A stretch of 64,000 nt of DNA from assembly GCF_035784015.1 (NCBI RefSeq), contig NZ_JALKOW010000003.1. One strand, 5' to 3'. The notes beneath the pieces are model-generated. The model had not been told where the DNA came from, ran no database searches, and saw only the letters and a list, made by a program, of their open reading frames with translations. A program made the translations under genes and the position numbers. The stretch is from Comamonas sp009360615. Lineage in GTDB: Bacteria; Pseudomonadota; Gammaproteobacteria; Burkholderiales; Burkholderiaceae_C. Positions 55,618 to 64,000 of this stretch are shown here, piece after piece (positions within the stretch are counted from its first letter, which is position 1; each line of letters begins with the position of its first letter).

Positions 55618-57654
55618 TCAGGCGGCCACCTCGATGCGCAGCAGCTCCGCGCCTTCGCTGACCTGGTCGCCGGGCAGATACAGCAGCTCCAGCACCACGC
55701 CATCGCCGGGGGCGGCAATCGTGTGCTCCATCTTCATGGCCTCCATCACGGCCAGCGGCTGGCCCTTGCTGACCTTGTCGCCGGCCTTGACCGTGAAAGA
55801 CACCACCTTGCCCGGCATGGGCGCCGTCAGGCGGCCGCCTTCATGGCCGGTATCGCCAGCGTGGGCCAGCTGGTCGACCACGGTGATCTGGGTGCTGCCC
55901 GCTTCGGTGAAGATGGACAGCTGGTCGCCCTGGGCATGGACCACGACCACCGTGCGCTTGCCGTCCAGACCCAGCTCCAGCCGCCCGTCGGCCAATGCGC
56001 GCCACTGCAGCGCTGCATCGCTGCGGCTCTCGCCCTCGCCAATGCCGAGCTGATAGGTCTGCGCCGCCTGCGTGCCGCGGCCATAGGCCAGGCCGGCCGT
56101 GAAGTCCTCGCCGCGGTAGGCAAAGCCGAAGGAGCGCACATAGCGGCCCGACATGCGCCAGCCGTCGCGGCGGCTGAAGGGGTCTGCGCCTTGCGCGGCC
56201 TGCTCGCCCTGCAGCTGCCAGGCCATGGCGGCGGCGACGGCCAGGTCGCGGCCCACGAAATCCTTGCCGAACAAGGCCTCGCGCTCGCGCTCGATCAGCG
56301 CGGTATCGAGCAAGGCATTGGAGAAAGCCTGGCTCTTCACCACCTGGCGCAGAAACTGCACATTGGTCGTCAGGCCCACGATGTGGGTCTGGGCCAGTGC
56401 CGCGTCCAGACGCGCCAGCGCCTGGGCACGGTCCTCGCCATGGACGATGAGCTTGGCGATCATGGAGTCGTAGAAGGGGCTGATCGCGTCGCCCTCGCGC
56501 ACGCCGTCGTCCACGCGCACATCGCTGATCTCGAAGCTGCTGCACACGGGCTTGCGATAGACAGCCAGATGGCCGGTGGCGGGCAGGAAGTTGTTCTCGG
56601 GGTTCTCGGCGCAGATGCGTGCTTCGATGGCATGGCCCAGGATACGGAGTTCCGACTGTGCCTTGGGCAAAGGCTGTCCCGAAGCCACCAACAGCTGCCA
56701 CCGCACCAGGTCCTCGCCGGTGATGGCTTCGGTCACGGGGTGCTCCACCTGCAGCCGGGTGTTCATTTCCATGAAGTAGAACTTCATGGCTTCGGGCTGG
56801 TCGTAGCCGCCGGGCTGCTCGACGATGAATTCCACCGTGCCCGCGCCCACATAGTTCACGGCCTTGGCGGCGGCCACGGCAGCCTCGCCCATCTTCTGGC
56901 GCAGCGCGGCCGTCATGCCGGGGGCCGGCGCTTCCTCGAGCACCTTCTGGTGGCGGCGCTGCACCGAGCAGTCGCGCTCGAACAGATAGACGCAGTTGCC
57001 CTGTGTATCGCCAAACACCTGAATCTCGATATGGCGCGGACGCAGCACGTATTTCTCGATCAGCACGGCATCGTTGCCGAAGCTGTTGATGGCCTCGCGC
57101 TTGCAGGACTCCAGCGAGGCCGCAAAGTCCTCGCTCTTTTCCACCAGACGCATGCCCTTGCCGCCGCCACCCGCGCTGGCCTTGATCAGCACGGGATAGC
57201 CGATGCGGTCGGCCTCCTTGTGCAGCATGGCAGGGTCCTGGCCTGCGCCGTGGTAGCCGGGCACCAGCGGCACGCCGGCCTTTTCCATCAGCTGCTTGGA
57301 CTCGGCCTTGAGACCCATGGCGCGAATCGCACTGGCGGGCGGGCCGATGAAGACCAGACCGGCCGCCGCGCAGGCATTGGCAAAGTCCTCGTTCTCGGAG
57401 AGAAATCCGTAACCAGGGTGAATCGCCTCGGCACCCGTGGCCTTGGCAGCCTCCAGAATGCGTTCCCAGCGCAGATAGCTGTCCTTGGGCGCGCTGCCGC
57501 CGATGTGCACGGCCTCGTCGCAGGCCGCCACATGCTTGGCCCGGGCATCGGCATCCGAATACACGGCCACGGTCTTCACACCCATGCGTCGGGCGGTCGC
57601 GGCCACACGGCAGGCGATCTCACCGCGATTGGCAATCAGAATTTTCTTGAACAT
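55618..57654 (-). CDS. liuD: 3-methylcrotonyl-CoA carboxylase alpha (biotin) subunit
   Basis: 678 residues. The biotin carboxylase part (1 to about 446) shows FKKILIANRGEIACRV, HPGYGFLSENEDFANAC, the ATP loop KASAGGGGKGMR, EKYVLRPRHIEIQVFGD and EMNTRLQVEHPVTE. A middle linker domain follows, then the biotinyl domain with the biotin Lys at 641 (VMEAMKMEHTI). It carboxylates biotin for transfer to 3-methylcrotonyl-CoA by LiuB, encoded upstream. The surrounding liuB, liuC and mvaB support the leucine assignment over other acyl-CoA carboxylases. Confidence 0.94.
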   Translation of the reverse strand: MFKKILIANRGEIACRVAATARRMGVKTVAVYSDADARAKHVAACDEAVHIGGSAPKDSYLRWERILEAAKATGAEAIHPGYGFLSENEDFANACAAAGLVFIGPPASAIRAMGLKAESKQLMEKAGVPLVPGYHGAGQDPAMLHKEADRIGYPVLIKASAGGGGKGMRLVEKSEDFAASLESCKREAINSFGNDAVLIEKYVLRPRHIEIQVFGDTQGNCVYLFERDCSVQRRHQKVLEEAPAPGMTAALRQKMGEAAVAAAKAVNYVGAGTVEFIVEQPGGYDQPEAMKFYFMEMNTRLQVEHPVTEAITGEDLVRWQLLVASGQPLPKAQSELRILGHAIEARICAENPENNFLPATGHLAVYRKPVCSSFEISDVRVDDGVREGDAISPFYDSMIAKLIVHGEDRAQALARLDAALAQTHIVGLTTNVQFLRQVVKSQAFSNALLDTALIEREREALFGKDFVGRDLAVAAAMAWQLQGEQAAQGADPFSRRDGWRMSGRYVRSFGFAYRGEDFTAGLAYGRGTQAAQTYQLGIGEGESRSDAALQWRALADGRLELGLDGKRTVVVVHAQGDQLSIFTEAGSTQITVVDQLAHAGDTGHEGGRLTAPMPGKVVSFTVKAGDKVSKGQPLAVMEAMKMEHTIAAPGDGVVLELLYLPGDQVSEGAELLRIEVAA

Positions 57655-57702
57655 ATCGTCTCCGGTTATCGGTCAAATCACCGCTCAGCGCATATCCATC
57701 AA

Positions 57703-57725
57703 ACGCAAGCAGCTATGTTTTTTAC
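57703..57725. repeat. Family B repeat half-element, copy B3
   Basis: Carries AAACGCAAGCAGCTATG followed by a T run, one arm of the element at 8030-8120, in the gap between the DUF4126 gene and liuD; it overlaps the DUF4126 stop. Confidence 0.4.
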
Positions 57726-58474
57726 AATGGCTCCTGCGCCTCACCACGGCCGCGCAGGCGTCGAAAAATCGCCTTGAGAAAGCGCCACAGCGCCCAGATC
57801 ACCAGCCACATCGCAATCACCACGACCAGCAGCACGGCGGCAAACACCAGCGGATGGGTCAGCGCCAGCCAGATGGCGCCCAGCGACACCGTGTCTTCGG
57901 CCAGACTGGCTCCCACGTTGGAGAACGGTTCGGGCGAGGTGTTGATGAGGGCACGCGTCGTGGTCTTGGCCGCCTGGCTGGTCGCGGCCAGCGTTCCGCC
58001 CATCAAGGCGGCCACCATGGCCATGGTGGTGCTGTCGGCAGCAAAGACCGAGGCCGCCAGCGCCGCACCGGCCGGAATGCGCAGCACGCTCTGGAACAGG
58101 TCCCAGACCGAATCGACCACGGGTATCTTGTCGGCAAAGAACTCCACGAACAGCAGACCGCCGCTGATGACCAGCACCATGGGGTGCTGCAGCACATGCA
58201 GACCACCGGGCAGTGGCATCAGGCCGCTGGCACCCAGCAGGCCCACGACAAACACCACCGCATAGAGGCGAAAGCCGCTGGCCCAGCCCAGAGCCGCGGC
58301 CAGCGCCAGCATGGAGGTCATATCCATCTGTCCCACGGCCTGCCCGGCCCTGGCGGCCACCTCTCCGACCTGGCCCGCAGCATCGCCCACGGCCCTGGCT
58401 GTATCGGGGTCGATATGCAGGCCGGTGCGGTGCAGCCAGTCGATGATGGTTTGCCAGATATCCATGGTGTTCAT
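57722..58474 (-). CDS. DUF4126 membrane protein
   Basis: 250-residue multi-pass protein. DUF4126 segments are LALAAALGWASGFRLYAVVFVVGLLGASGLMPLP, FVEFFADKIPVVDSVWDLFQSVLRIPAGAALAASVF, MGGTLAATSQAAKTTTRALINTSPEPFSNVGASLAED and a C-terminal helix (FAAVLLVVVIAMWLVIWAL) with a basic tail. About 45 soluble residues precede the first helix. Function unknown; probably 5-6 helices. It sits between liuC and liuD, spaced about 50 and 67 bases. Confidence 0.85.
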   Translation of the reverse strand: MNTMDIWQTIIDWLHRTGLHIDPDTARAVGDAAGQVGEVAARAGQAVGQMDMTSMLALAAALGWASGFRLYAVVFVVGLLGASGLMPLPGGLHVLQHPMVLVISGGLLFVEFFADKIPVVDSVWDLFQSVLRIPAGAALAASVFAADSTTMAMVAALMGGTLAATSQAAKTTTRALINTSPEPFSNVGASLAEDTVSLGAIWLALTHPLVFAAVLLVVVIAMWLVIWALWRFLKAIFRRLRGRGEAQEPL

Positions 58475-58525
58475 TTCCTATGCGAGCCCGCAGGCTGAAG
58501 CGCCCCGGTCGCCAGGTCTGTCATC

Positions 58526-59308
58526 TCATCCGGGCAGCCAGTTGGGTTTGCGCTTGTTGAGAAAGGCCTGCACGCCTTCCTTGCCTTCGCTGCTGGCGCG
58601 GATGGTGGCAATCGACTCCACGGTCGCCGCAATCAGCTGCTCGCTGATCTCGCGCTCGGCCATGTCCAGCACCAGGCGCTTGCAGGCCCGCACGGCGGCC
58701 GGGCCAGCGCTCAGCAAATGCTTGAGCCAGCCGTCGACCACGGCGTCCAGCCCGTCGGCATCGACCACCTCGTGCACATAGCCGATGCGATGCGCCTCCT
58801 GCGCCGAAAAGCGCTCGCCCGTGAGAAAGTAGCGGTGCGCGGCCCTGGCCCCCATGGCGCGGATCACATAGGGACTGATGGTGGCGGGAATCAGGCCGAT
58901 CTTGACCTCGCTGAGGCAAAAGCCCGCCGTGTCGGCCGCCACCGCCATATCGCAACAGGCCACCAGGCCCATGCCTCCCGCATAGACATCGCCCTGCACA
59001 CGCGCAATCGTGGGTTTGGGACATTCGTAGATGACGCGCAGCATCTCGGCAAGCAGACCCGCATCGACGCGGTTCTCGTCGCGCGAGTAATCGGCCATGC
59101 GGCGCATCCAGTTCAGGTCCGCGCCCGCGCAGAATGCGGGACCTTCGGCGGCCAGCACCACGGCCCGCACATCGGCACGCTCGCCGACCTGGAGGAAGGC
59201 GGCGGTGATCTCGGCAATCGCCGCATCGCTGAAGGCATTGCGAATGGCAGGCTGAGCCAGCGTAACGCGGGCGATGCCGCCATCCACGGTCAAAGTCAAA
59301 GCAGTCAT
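58526..59308 (-). CDS. liuC: Methylglutaconyl-CoA hydratase (enoyl-CoA hydratase family)
   Basis: 260-residue crotonase-fold enzyme. The oxyanion-hole segments are FCAGADLNWMRRMADYS and GDVYAGGMGLVACCDMAVAADTAGFCLSEVKIGLIPATISPYV; the C-terminal helix contains KRKPNWLP. It hydrates 3-methylglutaconyl-CoA to HMG-CoA in leucine and isovalerate breakdown. The assignment among crotonases rests mainly on neighbours liuB, liuD and mvaB. Its start overlaps the preceding hydrolase stop (ATGA). Confidence 0.9.
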   Translation of the reverse strand: MTALTLTVDGGIARVTLAQPAIRNAFSDAAIAEITAAFLQVGERADVRAVVLAAEGPAFCAGADLNWMRRMADYSRDENRVDAGLLAEMLRVIYECPKPTIARVQGDVYAGGMGLVACCDMAVAADTAGFCLSEVKIGLIPATISPYVIRAMGARAAHRYFLTGERFSAQEAHRIGYVHEVVDADGLDAVVDGWLKHLLSAGPAAVRACKRLVLDMAEREISEQLIAATVESIATIRASSEGKEGVQAFLNKRKPNWLPG

Positions 59309-60240
59309 GGCTTGTCTCCCAGTGAGTGAGGGCTTTGCAGTTGCGCAGCCGCCGTACCCGGCAGCTGCTGCATCAGGAATTCACGGACCTGCGGCAACCA
59401 TTGCCCGATATGGGCGGCCCGGTCAAAGAACTGGTGTCCCTCCGCGCCACTGGATGGAGCAAACACCAGCTTCAGATTCTGGCCTGTGGCCAGATAGCTT
59501 TCAGCCATCTTGCGCACCAGCGGCGGGCGAAAGTAGCTATCGTTCTCGGCATAGATCCACAACTGAGGCACCTGGCTGGTGGCGGCAAAGCCGGCCACGG
59601 TCTTGAGCAGTTGCGCCTCGCCGCAAACCGCTGCTTTCTCGCGCATCTGCGGCTGTGAACCCCGGCCGCCGGCAAAGTTGATGACGCCGCGCAGGCCTGC
59701 GGGCTGCTGCGCCGCCAGAGCCAGCGATGCAAAGCCGCCGGCGGACTTGCCCAGCAGCACCACATGCGTGCCATCGACATAGGGAAGCTTCTGCCCGTAA
59801 GCCATGATGGCCGCCACATCGCGCGCGGCCTCCTGGGCCGCATGGCCATAGTCGGGGTCATCGCAGCTGCCGTAGCGGTCGGCCAGAGGACCGTCCGATG
59901 CGCCATAGCCGCGGCGCAAGCCCGTCACCACCACATAGCCCAGTTCGGCCAGTGCGCGGGCCTGCGCGCCGTAGCGATCGGTCATGGCTTTGCGGGCCTC
60001 CGTGCCGCTGGGTGTGCCGTGGCTGAGCACGATCAGCCCCCAGGGGCCGAGTCCCTGCGGACGATAGACATGGCCCGCGAGCTGGGCAGTGTGTGCGGGC
60101 GCACTGCCTGCCTCCGGCACCCAGACCGGAATGCGTGCATCGAACTGCTGCACCTCGGCCCGGGCCAGCTCCACCATCGGCCATGCCAGCACTGCACACA
60201 GCAGCGCTTGCATCAGGGCGGAGACGGAGCAGCGCATCAT
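59305..60240 (-). CDS. Secreted alpha/beta hydrolase (dienelactone hydrolase-like)
   Basis: 311-residue exported hydrolase. A signal peptide (SALMQALLCAVLAWPMVELARA) precedes the mature start EVQQFD. The fold shows LIVLSHGTPSGTEARKAM as the oxyanion strand, the nucleophile Ser in LLGKSAGGFASL, an acid in WIYAENDSYFRP and a His in GAEGHQFFD. It lies between liuB and liuC with an ATGA overlap to liuC, so it is co-translated with the leucine pathway though probably periplasmic. Substrate unknown. Confidence 0.85.
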   Translation of the reverse strand: MMRCSVSALMQALLCAVLAWPMVELARAEVQQFDARIPVWVPEAGSAPAHTAQLAGHVYRPQGLGPWGLIVLSHGTPSGTEARKAMTDRYGAQARALAELGYVVVTGLRRGYGASDGPLADRYGSCDDPDYGHAAQEAARDVAAIMAYGQKLPYVDGTHVVLLGKSAGGFASLALAAQQPAGLRGVINFAGGRGSQPQMREKAAVCGEAQLLKTVAGFAATSQVPQLWIYAENDSYFRPPLVRKMAESYLATGQNLKLVFAPSSGAEGHQFFDRAAHIGQWLPQVREFLMQQLPGTAAAQLQSPHSLGDKP

Positions 60241-60258
60241 GTTCGGGCCTTCGTGTGC

Positions 60259-61866
60259 TTACATGCGGAAGACACCAAAGCGGGTGTCCTCAATCGGCGC
60301 GTTGCGCGAAGCAGCCAGGCCCAGCGCCAGCACGCGGCGCGTGTCGACGGGATCGATCACGCCGTCATCCCAGAGACGCGCCGTCGCGTAGAAGGGGTGA
60401 CCCTGGTCCTCGTACTGCTGACGGATGGGCGCCTTGAAGCGCTCCTCCTCCTCCGCACTCCAGTTGCCGCCCTTGGCTTCGATGCCGTCACGCTTGACAG
60501 TGGCCAGCACGCTGGCCGCCTGTTCGCCGCCCATGACGCTGATGCGTGCGTTGGGCCACATCCAGAGGAAGCGGGGCGAATAGGCGCGACCGCACATGCC
60601 GTAATTGCCCGCGCCAAAGCTGCCGCCGATGATGATGGTGAACTTGGGCACCGCCGCCGTGGCCACGGCCGTGACCAGTTTCGCGCCGTGTCGGGCAATG
60701 CCTTCGTTTTCGTATTTGCGGCCCACCATGAAGCCCGTGATGTTCTGCAGGAACACCAACGGAGTCTTGCGCTGGCAGCACAGCTCGATGAAGTGCGCGC
60801 CCTTGACGGCCGACTCGGAAAACAGGATGCCGTTGTTGGCGATGATGCCGACCTGCATGCCCTCGATGCGCGCAAAGCCGCAGACCAGGGTGTTGCCGAA
60901 GCGGGCCTTGAACTCGTCGAACTGGCTGCCGTCCACGATGCGGGCAATGATCTCGCGCACATCGAAGGGCTTGCGCGTATCGACGGGAATCACGCCATAC
61001 AGCTCTTCGCTCTCGAACAGAGGCGCGGCCGGCGCATGGTCGGTCTGCGACTGGGGCTTGCCCTTGTTCAGGTTTGCCACTGCCTGGCGTGCCAGCGCCA
61101 GCGCATGCAGATCGTTCTCGGCCAGATGGTCGGCCACGCCCGACAGGCGCGTGTGCACATCGCCGCCGCCCAGGTCCTCGGCGCTGACCACCTCGCCGGT
61201 GGCGGCCTTGACCAGGGGAGGGCCGCCCAGAAAGATGGTGCCCTGGTTCTTGACGATGATGGACTCGTCGCTCATGGCCGGCACATAGGCGCCGCCAGCC
61301 GTGCATGACCCCATGACCACGGCGATCTGGGCGATGCCCTGGGCGCTCATATTGGCCTGGTTGTAGAAGATGCGGCCGAAATGCTCGCGATCGGGGAAGA
61401 CCTCGTCCTGATTGGGCAGGTTGGCGCCGCCCGAGTCAACCAGATAGATGCAGGGCAGACGGTTCTGTGCGGCCACTTCCTGCGCGCGCAGATGCTTTTT
61501 CACCGTCATCGGGTAGTAGGTTCCGCCCTTCACGGTGGCGTCGTTGCAGACGATCATGCAGTCCACGCCGCTGACGCGGCCCACGCCGACAATCACGCCG
61601 GCACCTGGTGCATCGTTGTTGTACATATTGAGCGCGGCCAGCGGCGACAGCTCCAGGAATGGCGTGCCGGGGTCCAGCAGCCGCTGCACGCGCTCGCGCG
61701 GCAACAGCTTGCCGCGCGCCACATGCTTGGCGCGTGCCGCTTCGTTGCCACCCAGCGCGTTCTGATCGCAGCGTGCATGCAGCTCATCGACCAGCGCCTG
61801 CATGGCGGCGGCGTTGTCCAGGAAATCTGCCGACCGCGGATTCAGTTGTGTGCCCAGAATGCTCAT
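60259..61866 (-). CDS. liuB: 3-methylcrotonyl-CoA carboxylase beta (carboxyltransferase) subunit
   Basis: 535 residues, the standard length. It transfers CO2 from carboxybiotin on LiuD to 3-methylcrotonyl-CoA. Acyl-CoA and biotin site segments are MGSCTAGGAYVPAMSDESIIVKNQGTIFLGGPPLVKAATGE, LQNITGFMVGRKYENEGIARHGAKLV and IIIGGSFGAGNYGMCGRAYSPRFLWMWPNARISVMGGEQAA. The start at 61866 has an AGAGG site 7 bases upstream; an upstream extension has no family similarity. It is the first gene of the cluster inside the window. Confidence 0.96.
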   Translation of the reverse strand: MSILGTQLNPRSADFLDNAAAMQALVDELHARCDQNALGGNEAARAKHVARGKLLPRERVQRLLDPGTPFLELSPLAALNMYNNDAPGAGVIVGVGRVSGVDCMIVCNDATVKGGTYYPMTVKKHLRAQEVAAQNRLPCIYLVDSGGANLPNQDEVFPDREHFGRIFYNQANMSAQGIAQIAVVMGSCTAGGAYVPAMSDESIIVKNQGTIFLGGPPLVKAATGEVVSAEDLGGGDVHTRLSGVADHLAENDLHALALARQAVANLNKGKPQSQTDHAPAAPLFESEELYGVIPVDTRKPFDVREIIARIVDGSQFDEFKARFGNTLVCGFARIEGMQVGIIANNGILFSESAVKGAHFIELCCQRKTPLVFLQNITGFMVGRKYENEGIARHGAKLVTAVATAAVPKFTIIIGGSFGAGNYGMCGRAYSPRFLWMWPNARISVMGGEQAASVLATVKRDGIEAKGGNWSAEEEERFKAPIRQQYEDQGHPFYATARLWDDGVIDPVDTRRVLALGLAASRNAPIEDTRFGVFRM

Positions 61867-61892
61867 CGCTTGCCTCTTAAAAAATGGTTTTT

Positions 61893-61960
61893 CCCTGAGC
61901 GGCCGCGCCGCTTCCTCCCAGGGAGACGACGGCCTTGCTGCGGTGCGGCCCTCGCTGGCC
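61893..61960 (+). repeat. Family A dispersed intergenic repeat, partial copy A6
   Basis: CCCTGAGCGGCCGCGCCGCT, then TTCCTCCC and GGGAGACGACGGCCTTGC, ending GCGGCCCTCGCTGG. Shorter than A2/A3, in the divergent gap between liuB and the antiporter gene. Confidence 0.55.
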
Positions 61961-62089
61961 GCCCCGCGCAGGGCGCACGCCTGTTTCATGGGTTGCGGCT
62001 TGTACCTTGCCGCTTGATAACTGATGTGAGAACTTGGTTTTTTTTCTGCCCAGGCACAGCGCTGCCACGGCAGTTGAAGAAAATGCCTC

Positions 62090-63820
62090 ATGCACGCTGT
62101 TGAAACTGTTCTGCTTGTCTTGCTGCTGGGAGCGCTGACAGGCATTGTGGCCCGCTATATCCGGGCCATTCCCCTGCCTCTGATCCAGATCGCGCTGGGT
62201 GCGCTGATAGCCTGGCCGCAAGCCGGCCTGCATATCGCGTTCGACCCCGAGCTGTTCCTGCTGCTCTTCATTCCGCCGCTGCTGTTCGCCGACGGCTGGC
62301 GCATCCCCAAACGTGAATTCTTTGCACTGGCCAAGCCGATTTTGCTGCTGGCCCTGGGCCTGGTGCTGTTCACCGTGCTGGGTCTGGGCTATCTCATCCA
62401 CTGGATGATTCCCGAGATTCCGCTGACTGTGGCCTTCGCACTGGCCGCCGTGATCTCGCCCACCGACGCCGTGGCCGTCTCGGCCATCACGCGCAATCTG
62501 GGCATGCCCGAGAAGACCATGCACGTGCTGGAGGGCGAGTCGCTGCTCAATGACGCATCCGGTCTGGTGGCGCTGAAATTTGCGATAGCAGCCACGCTGA
62601 CCGGCATGTTCTCCTGGGGCGAGGTCGCCAAGGAGTTCACCTGGATGGCCGTCGGCGGCCTGGGGGTGGGGGCAGCGATCGGCTGGGGCTTCAGCCATGC
62701 GCGCGGCACCATCACGCGCCGCCTGGGCGATGTCGCTGCGACACAGATGGTGCTGCTGCTGGTGCTGCTGCCCTTTGCCGCCTATATCGTGGGAGAGAAA
62801 ATCGGTGTTTCCGGCATTCTGGCGGCCGTGGCGGCGGGCATCGCCACCAATTTCGCCGACCTGGAGCGCAGCAGCTACATCAGCGAACGCCTGCAGACCG
62901 AAGGTACCTGGAGCATGGTGGAAGCCGCCTTCAACGGTGCCATCTTCCTGCTGCTGGGCCTGCAGCTGCCATCCATCATCGGCGTGCCGCTGCATCAGGC
63001 CGGCCATGACTGGTGGATTCTGGTCGGCTATGTGGCCGCGATTTCGTTCGCGCTGCTGCTGATGCGCTGGATCTGGCTGGTGCTGGGTGTGCATGGCTCG
63101 CTGCTGCGCGCCCACCGTCAGGGCAAGATGTCCGAGCGTCCATCGCCATTGCTGAATCTGGCCACCACGCTGGCCGGCATTCGCGGGGCGGTCACGCTCG
63201 CCGGCGCGCTGTCGGTCCCCATGCTGCTGAACAACGGCCAGCCCTTCCCGGGCCGCGACATGCTGGTCTTCCTGGCCACCGGAACCATTTTGTTCACGCT
63301 GGTGATCGGCGCCGTGGGTCTTCCCATCGTGCTGCGCCACCTGCCTCCCCACGAAGAGTCGCCCACCGTGCGTGAGGAGCGGCTCGCCCGCGAGCAGGCC
63401 TGCATGGCCGCCATGGCCAGGCTGACACTGAGCGAAGAGGAAATCCTGCGCCGCGACCCCGAGTGGGTGGCGATGCGCCAGGAAGTCAACGGTCACCTGA
63501 CCCAGGAGTACCGCAATCGCATCCAGTTGCTGGACGACGGCAGCGGCGCCGCGCAAAGCATAGAGCTGCTGCGCGAAGCCCCCGAAGTCGTGCGCCAGCG
63601 CAAGCTGCGCTATGTGATGGAGATCGAAACCCGCATCGAGTGCATTCATGCCGAACGGGATTTCTACTACGCCGAAAGACAGGCCCACCGCATCAACGAC
63701 GAATCGCTGCGCAGCCTGGTCAGCGAGCTGGACATGCAGGAAATCGCCATGCGCAAGCGCCTTGCAGTCGCGCGCCGTGCCGCCGGTCTGCCCATGGCCA
63801 GCACGCATGCCAACCACTGA
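62090..63820 (+). CDS. Na+/H+ antiporter, CPA1 family
   Basis: 576-residue NhaP/YjcE-type exchanger. About 12 helices occupy the first 410 residues. The ion-binding core is AAVISPTDAVAVSAITRNLGMPEK with GESLLNDASGLVALKFA (Asn-Asp pair), then ATNFADLERSSYISERLQTEGTWSMVEAAFNGAIFLLLGLQLP and the arginine helix LAGIRGAVTLAGALSVP. The remaining 150 residues form a cytoplasmic, charged, helical tail. It exports sodium for protons, keeping pH and ion balance. It is on plus and breaks the minus-strand leucine cluster. Confidence 0.93.
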   Translation: MHAVETVLLVLLLGALTGIVARYIRAIPLPLIQIALGALIAWPQAGLHIAFDPELFLLLFIPPLLFADGWRIPKREFFALAKPILLLALGLVLFTVLGLGYLIHWMIPEIPLTVAFALAAVISPTDAVAVSAITRNLGMPEKTMHVLEGESLLNDASGLVALKFAIAATLTGMFSWGEVAKEFTWMAVGGLGVGAAIGWGFSHARGTITRRLGDVAATQMVLLLVLLPFAAYIVGEKIGVSGILAAVAAGIATNFADLERSSYISERLQTEGTWSMVEAAFNGAIFLLLGLQLPSIIGVPLHQAGHDWWILVGYVAAISFALLLMRWIWLVLGVHGSLLRAHRQGKMSERPSPLLNLATTLAGIRGAVTLAGALSVPMLLNNGQPFPGRDMLVFLATGTILFTLVIGAVGLPIVLRHLPPHEESPTVREERLAREQACMAAMARLTLSEEEILRRDPEWVAMRQEVNGHLTQEYRNRIQLLDDGSGAAQSIELLREAPEVVRQRKLRYVMEIETRIECIHAERDFYYAERQAHRINDESLRSLVSELDMQEIAMRKRLAVARRAAGLPMASTHANH

Positions 63821-63823
63821 GTC

Positions 63824-63900
63824 AGAGACGCCCAGCAAGAGCCGCCTCGCGGCAAGGGCGTCGTCTCCATTGGGAGAAGTGGCGAAGCGGCACAGGGGGT
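63824..63900 (-). repeat. Family A dispersed intergenic repeat, copy A5
   Basis: Starts AGAGACGCCCAGCAAGAGCC, includes AAGGGCGTCGTCTCC and ends GCACAGGGGG. It fills the gap between the convergent antiporter and acyl-CoA ligase genes. Confidence 0.65.
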
Positions 63901-63909
63901 AGCGCATAC

Positions 63910-64000
63910 TCAGGCCGTCTTGATCACACGCAGATCCAGCAGCTCGATCATCTCGTCGCGAATCCTGAACTTCTGGATCTTGCCCGTCACCGTCATCGGA
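63910..64000 (-). CDS. Acyl-CoA synthetase (AMP-forming), C-terminal end only
   Basis: The last 29 codons of a gene entering from the right edge: PMTVTGKIQKFRIRDEMIEL through ...VIKTA and stop. T-G-K-I-Q-K is the A10 motif carrying the catalytic Lys of ANL-superfamily ligases, and the context resembles medium/long-chain fatty acyl-CoA synthetases. Given the leucine cluster to its left, an isovalerate or related acid ligase is possible but cannot be shown from this fragment. Confidence 0.85.
   Translation of the reverse strand, partial: PMTVTGKIQKFRIRDEMIELLDLRVIKTA

Noticed and set aside
61877..63907. 676-codon minus-strand frame opposite the Na+/H+ antiporter
   Set aside because: Gln/His/Gly-rich antisense shadow of a transporter with conserved ion-binding motifs.

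Overview
The window looks like the chromosome of a betaproteobacterium of the family Comamonadaceae, most likely a Comamonas testosteroni-like organism. The inference rests on high GC, an Omp32-like porin, TRAP and MHS-type uptake systems, a very long fused UvrA, an SAH riboswitch ahead of ahcY, and a branched-chain acid degradation cluster of Burkholderiales type. No tRNA, rRNA, complete insertion sequence, prophage or CRISPR array was seen. The naming is from recognition only; no search was run.

Left part (1-20.5 kb, mostly minus strand): the start of a xanthine dehydrogenase small subunit; a 14-TM DHA2 efflux protein; erpA; rplM-rpsI; rlmJ on plus; rlpA. Next is a one-carbon/methyl-cycle unit, ahcY-tlyA-metF, transcribed leftward from a promoter that opens into an S-adenosylhomocysteine riboswitch. 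It is followed by a potassium operon with unusual order: kdpF, a 30-codon membrane peptide, kdpA, kdpC, kdpB, a TorF-like outer-membrane protein, kdpD, kdpE. A YnfM-like exporter lies upstream.

Middle (20.7-36.3 kb): prfC, a HAD phosphatase and a dctPQM TRAP transporter on plus. Then comes a segment of about 9.4 kb with a phosphopantetheinyl transferase coupled to a 1368-residue Pls/PosA-type single-module peptide synthetase (adenylation, carrier, membrane and beta-helix domains). The same segment holds an IclR regulator divergent from a GMC dehydrogenase and an MHS transporter. Its right edge is a scar in which a diverged uvrA 3' end is joined to a diverged dctM 3' end, so the segment sits between two copies of the dctM tail.

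Right part (36.3-64 kb): a protein with an L7/L12-like C-terminus; a 1978-residue UvrA with four ATPase cores; a small membrane protein; a porin; an MHS carrier; DUF485-actP acetate uptake; a LysR regulator divergent from an Old Yellow Enzyme. A minus-strand leucine/isovalerate catabolic cluster follows (liuB, hydrolase, liuC, DUF4126, liuD, ghrA-like, mvaB and four small genes). It is broken on the right by a plus-strand CPA1 Na+/H+ antiporter and then the end of an acyl-CoA ligase.

Two families of short dispersed repeats recur in the intergenic gaps. Many long antisense ORFs are GC-driven shadows and are left out.
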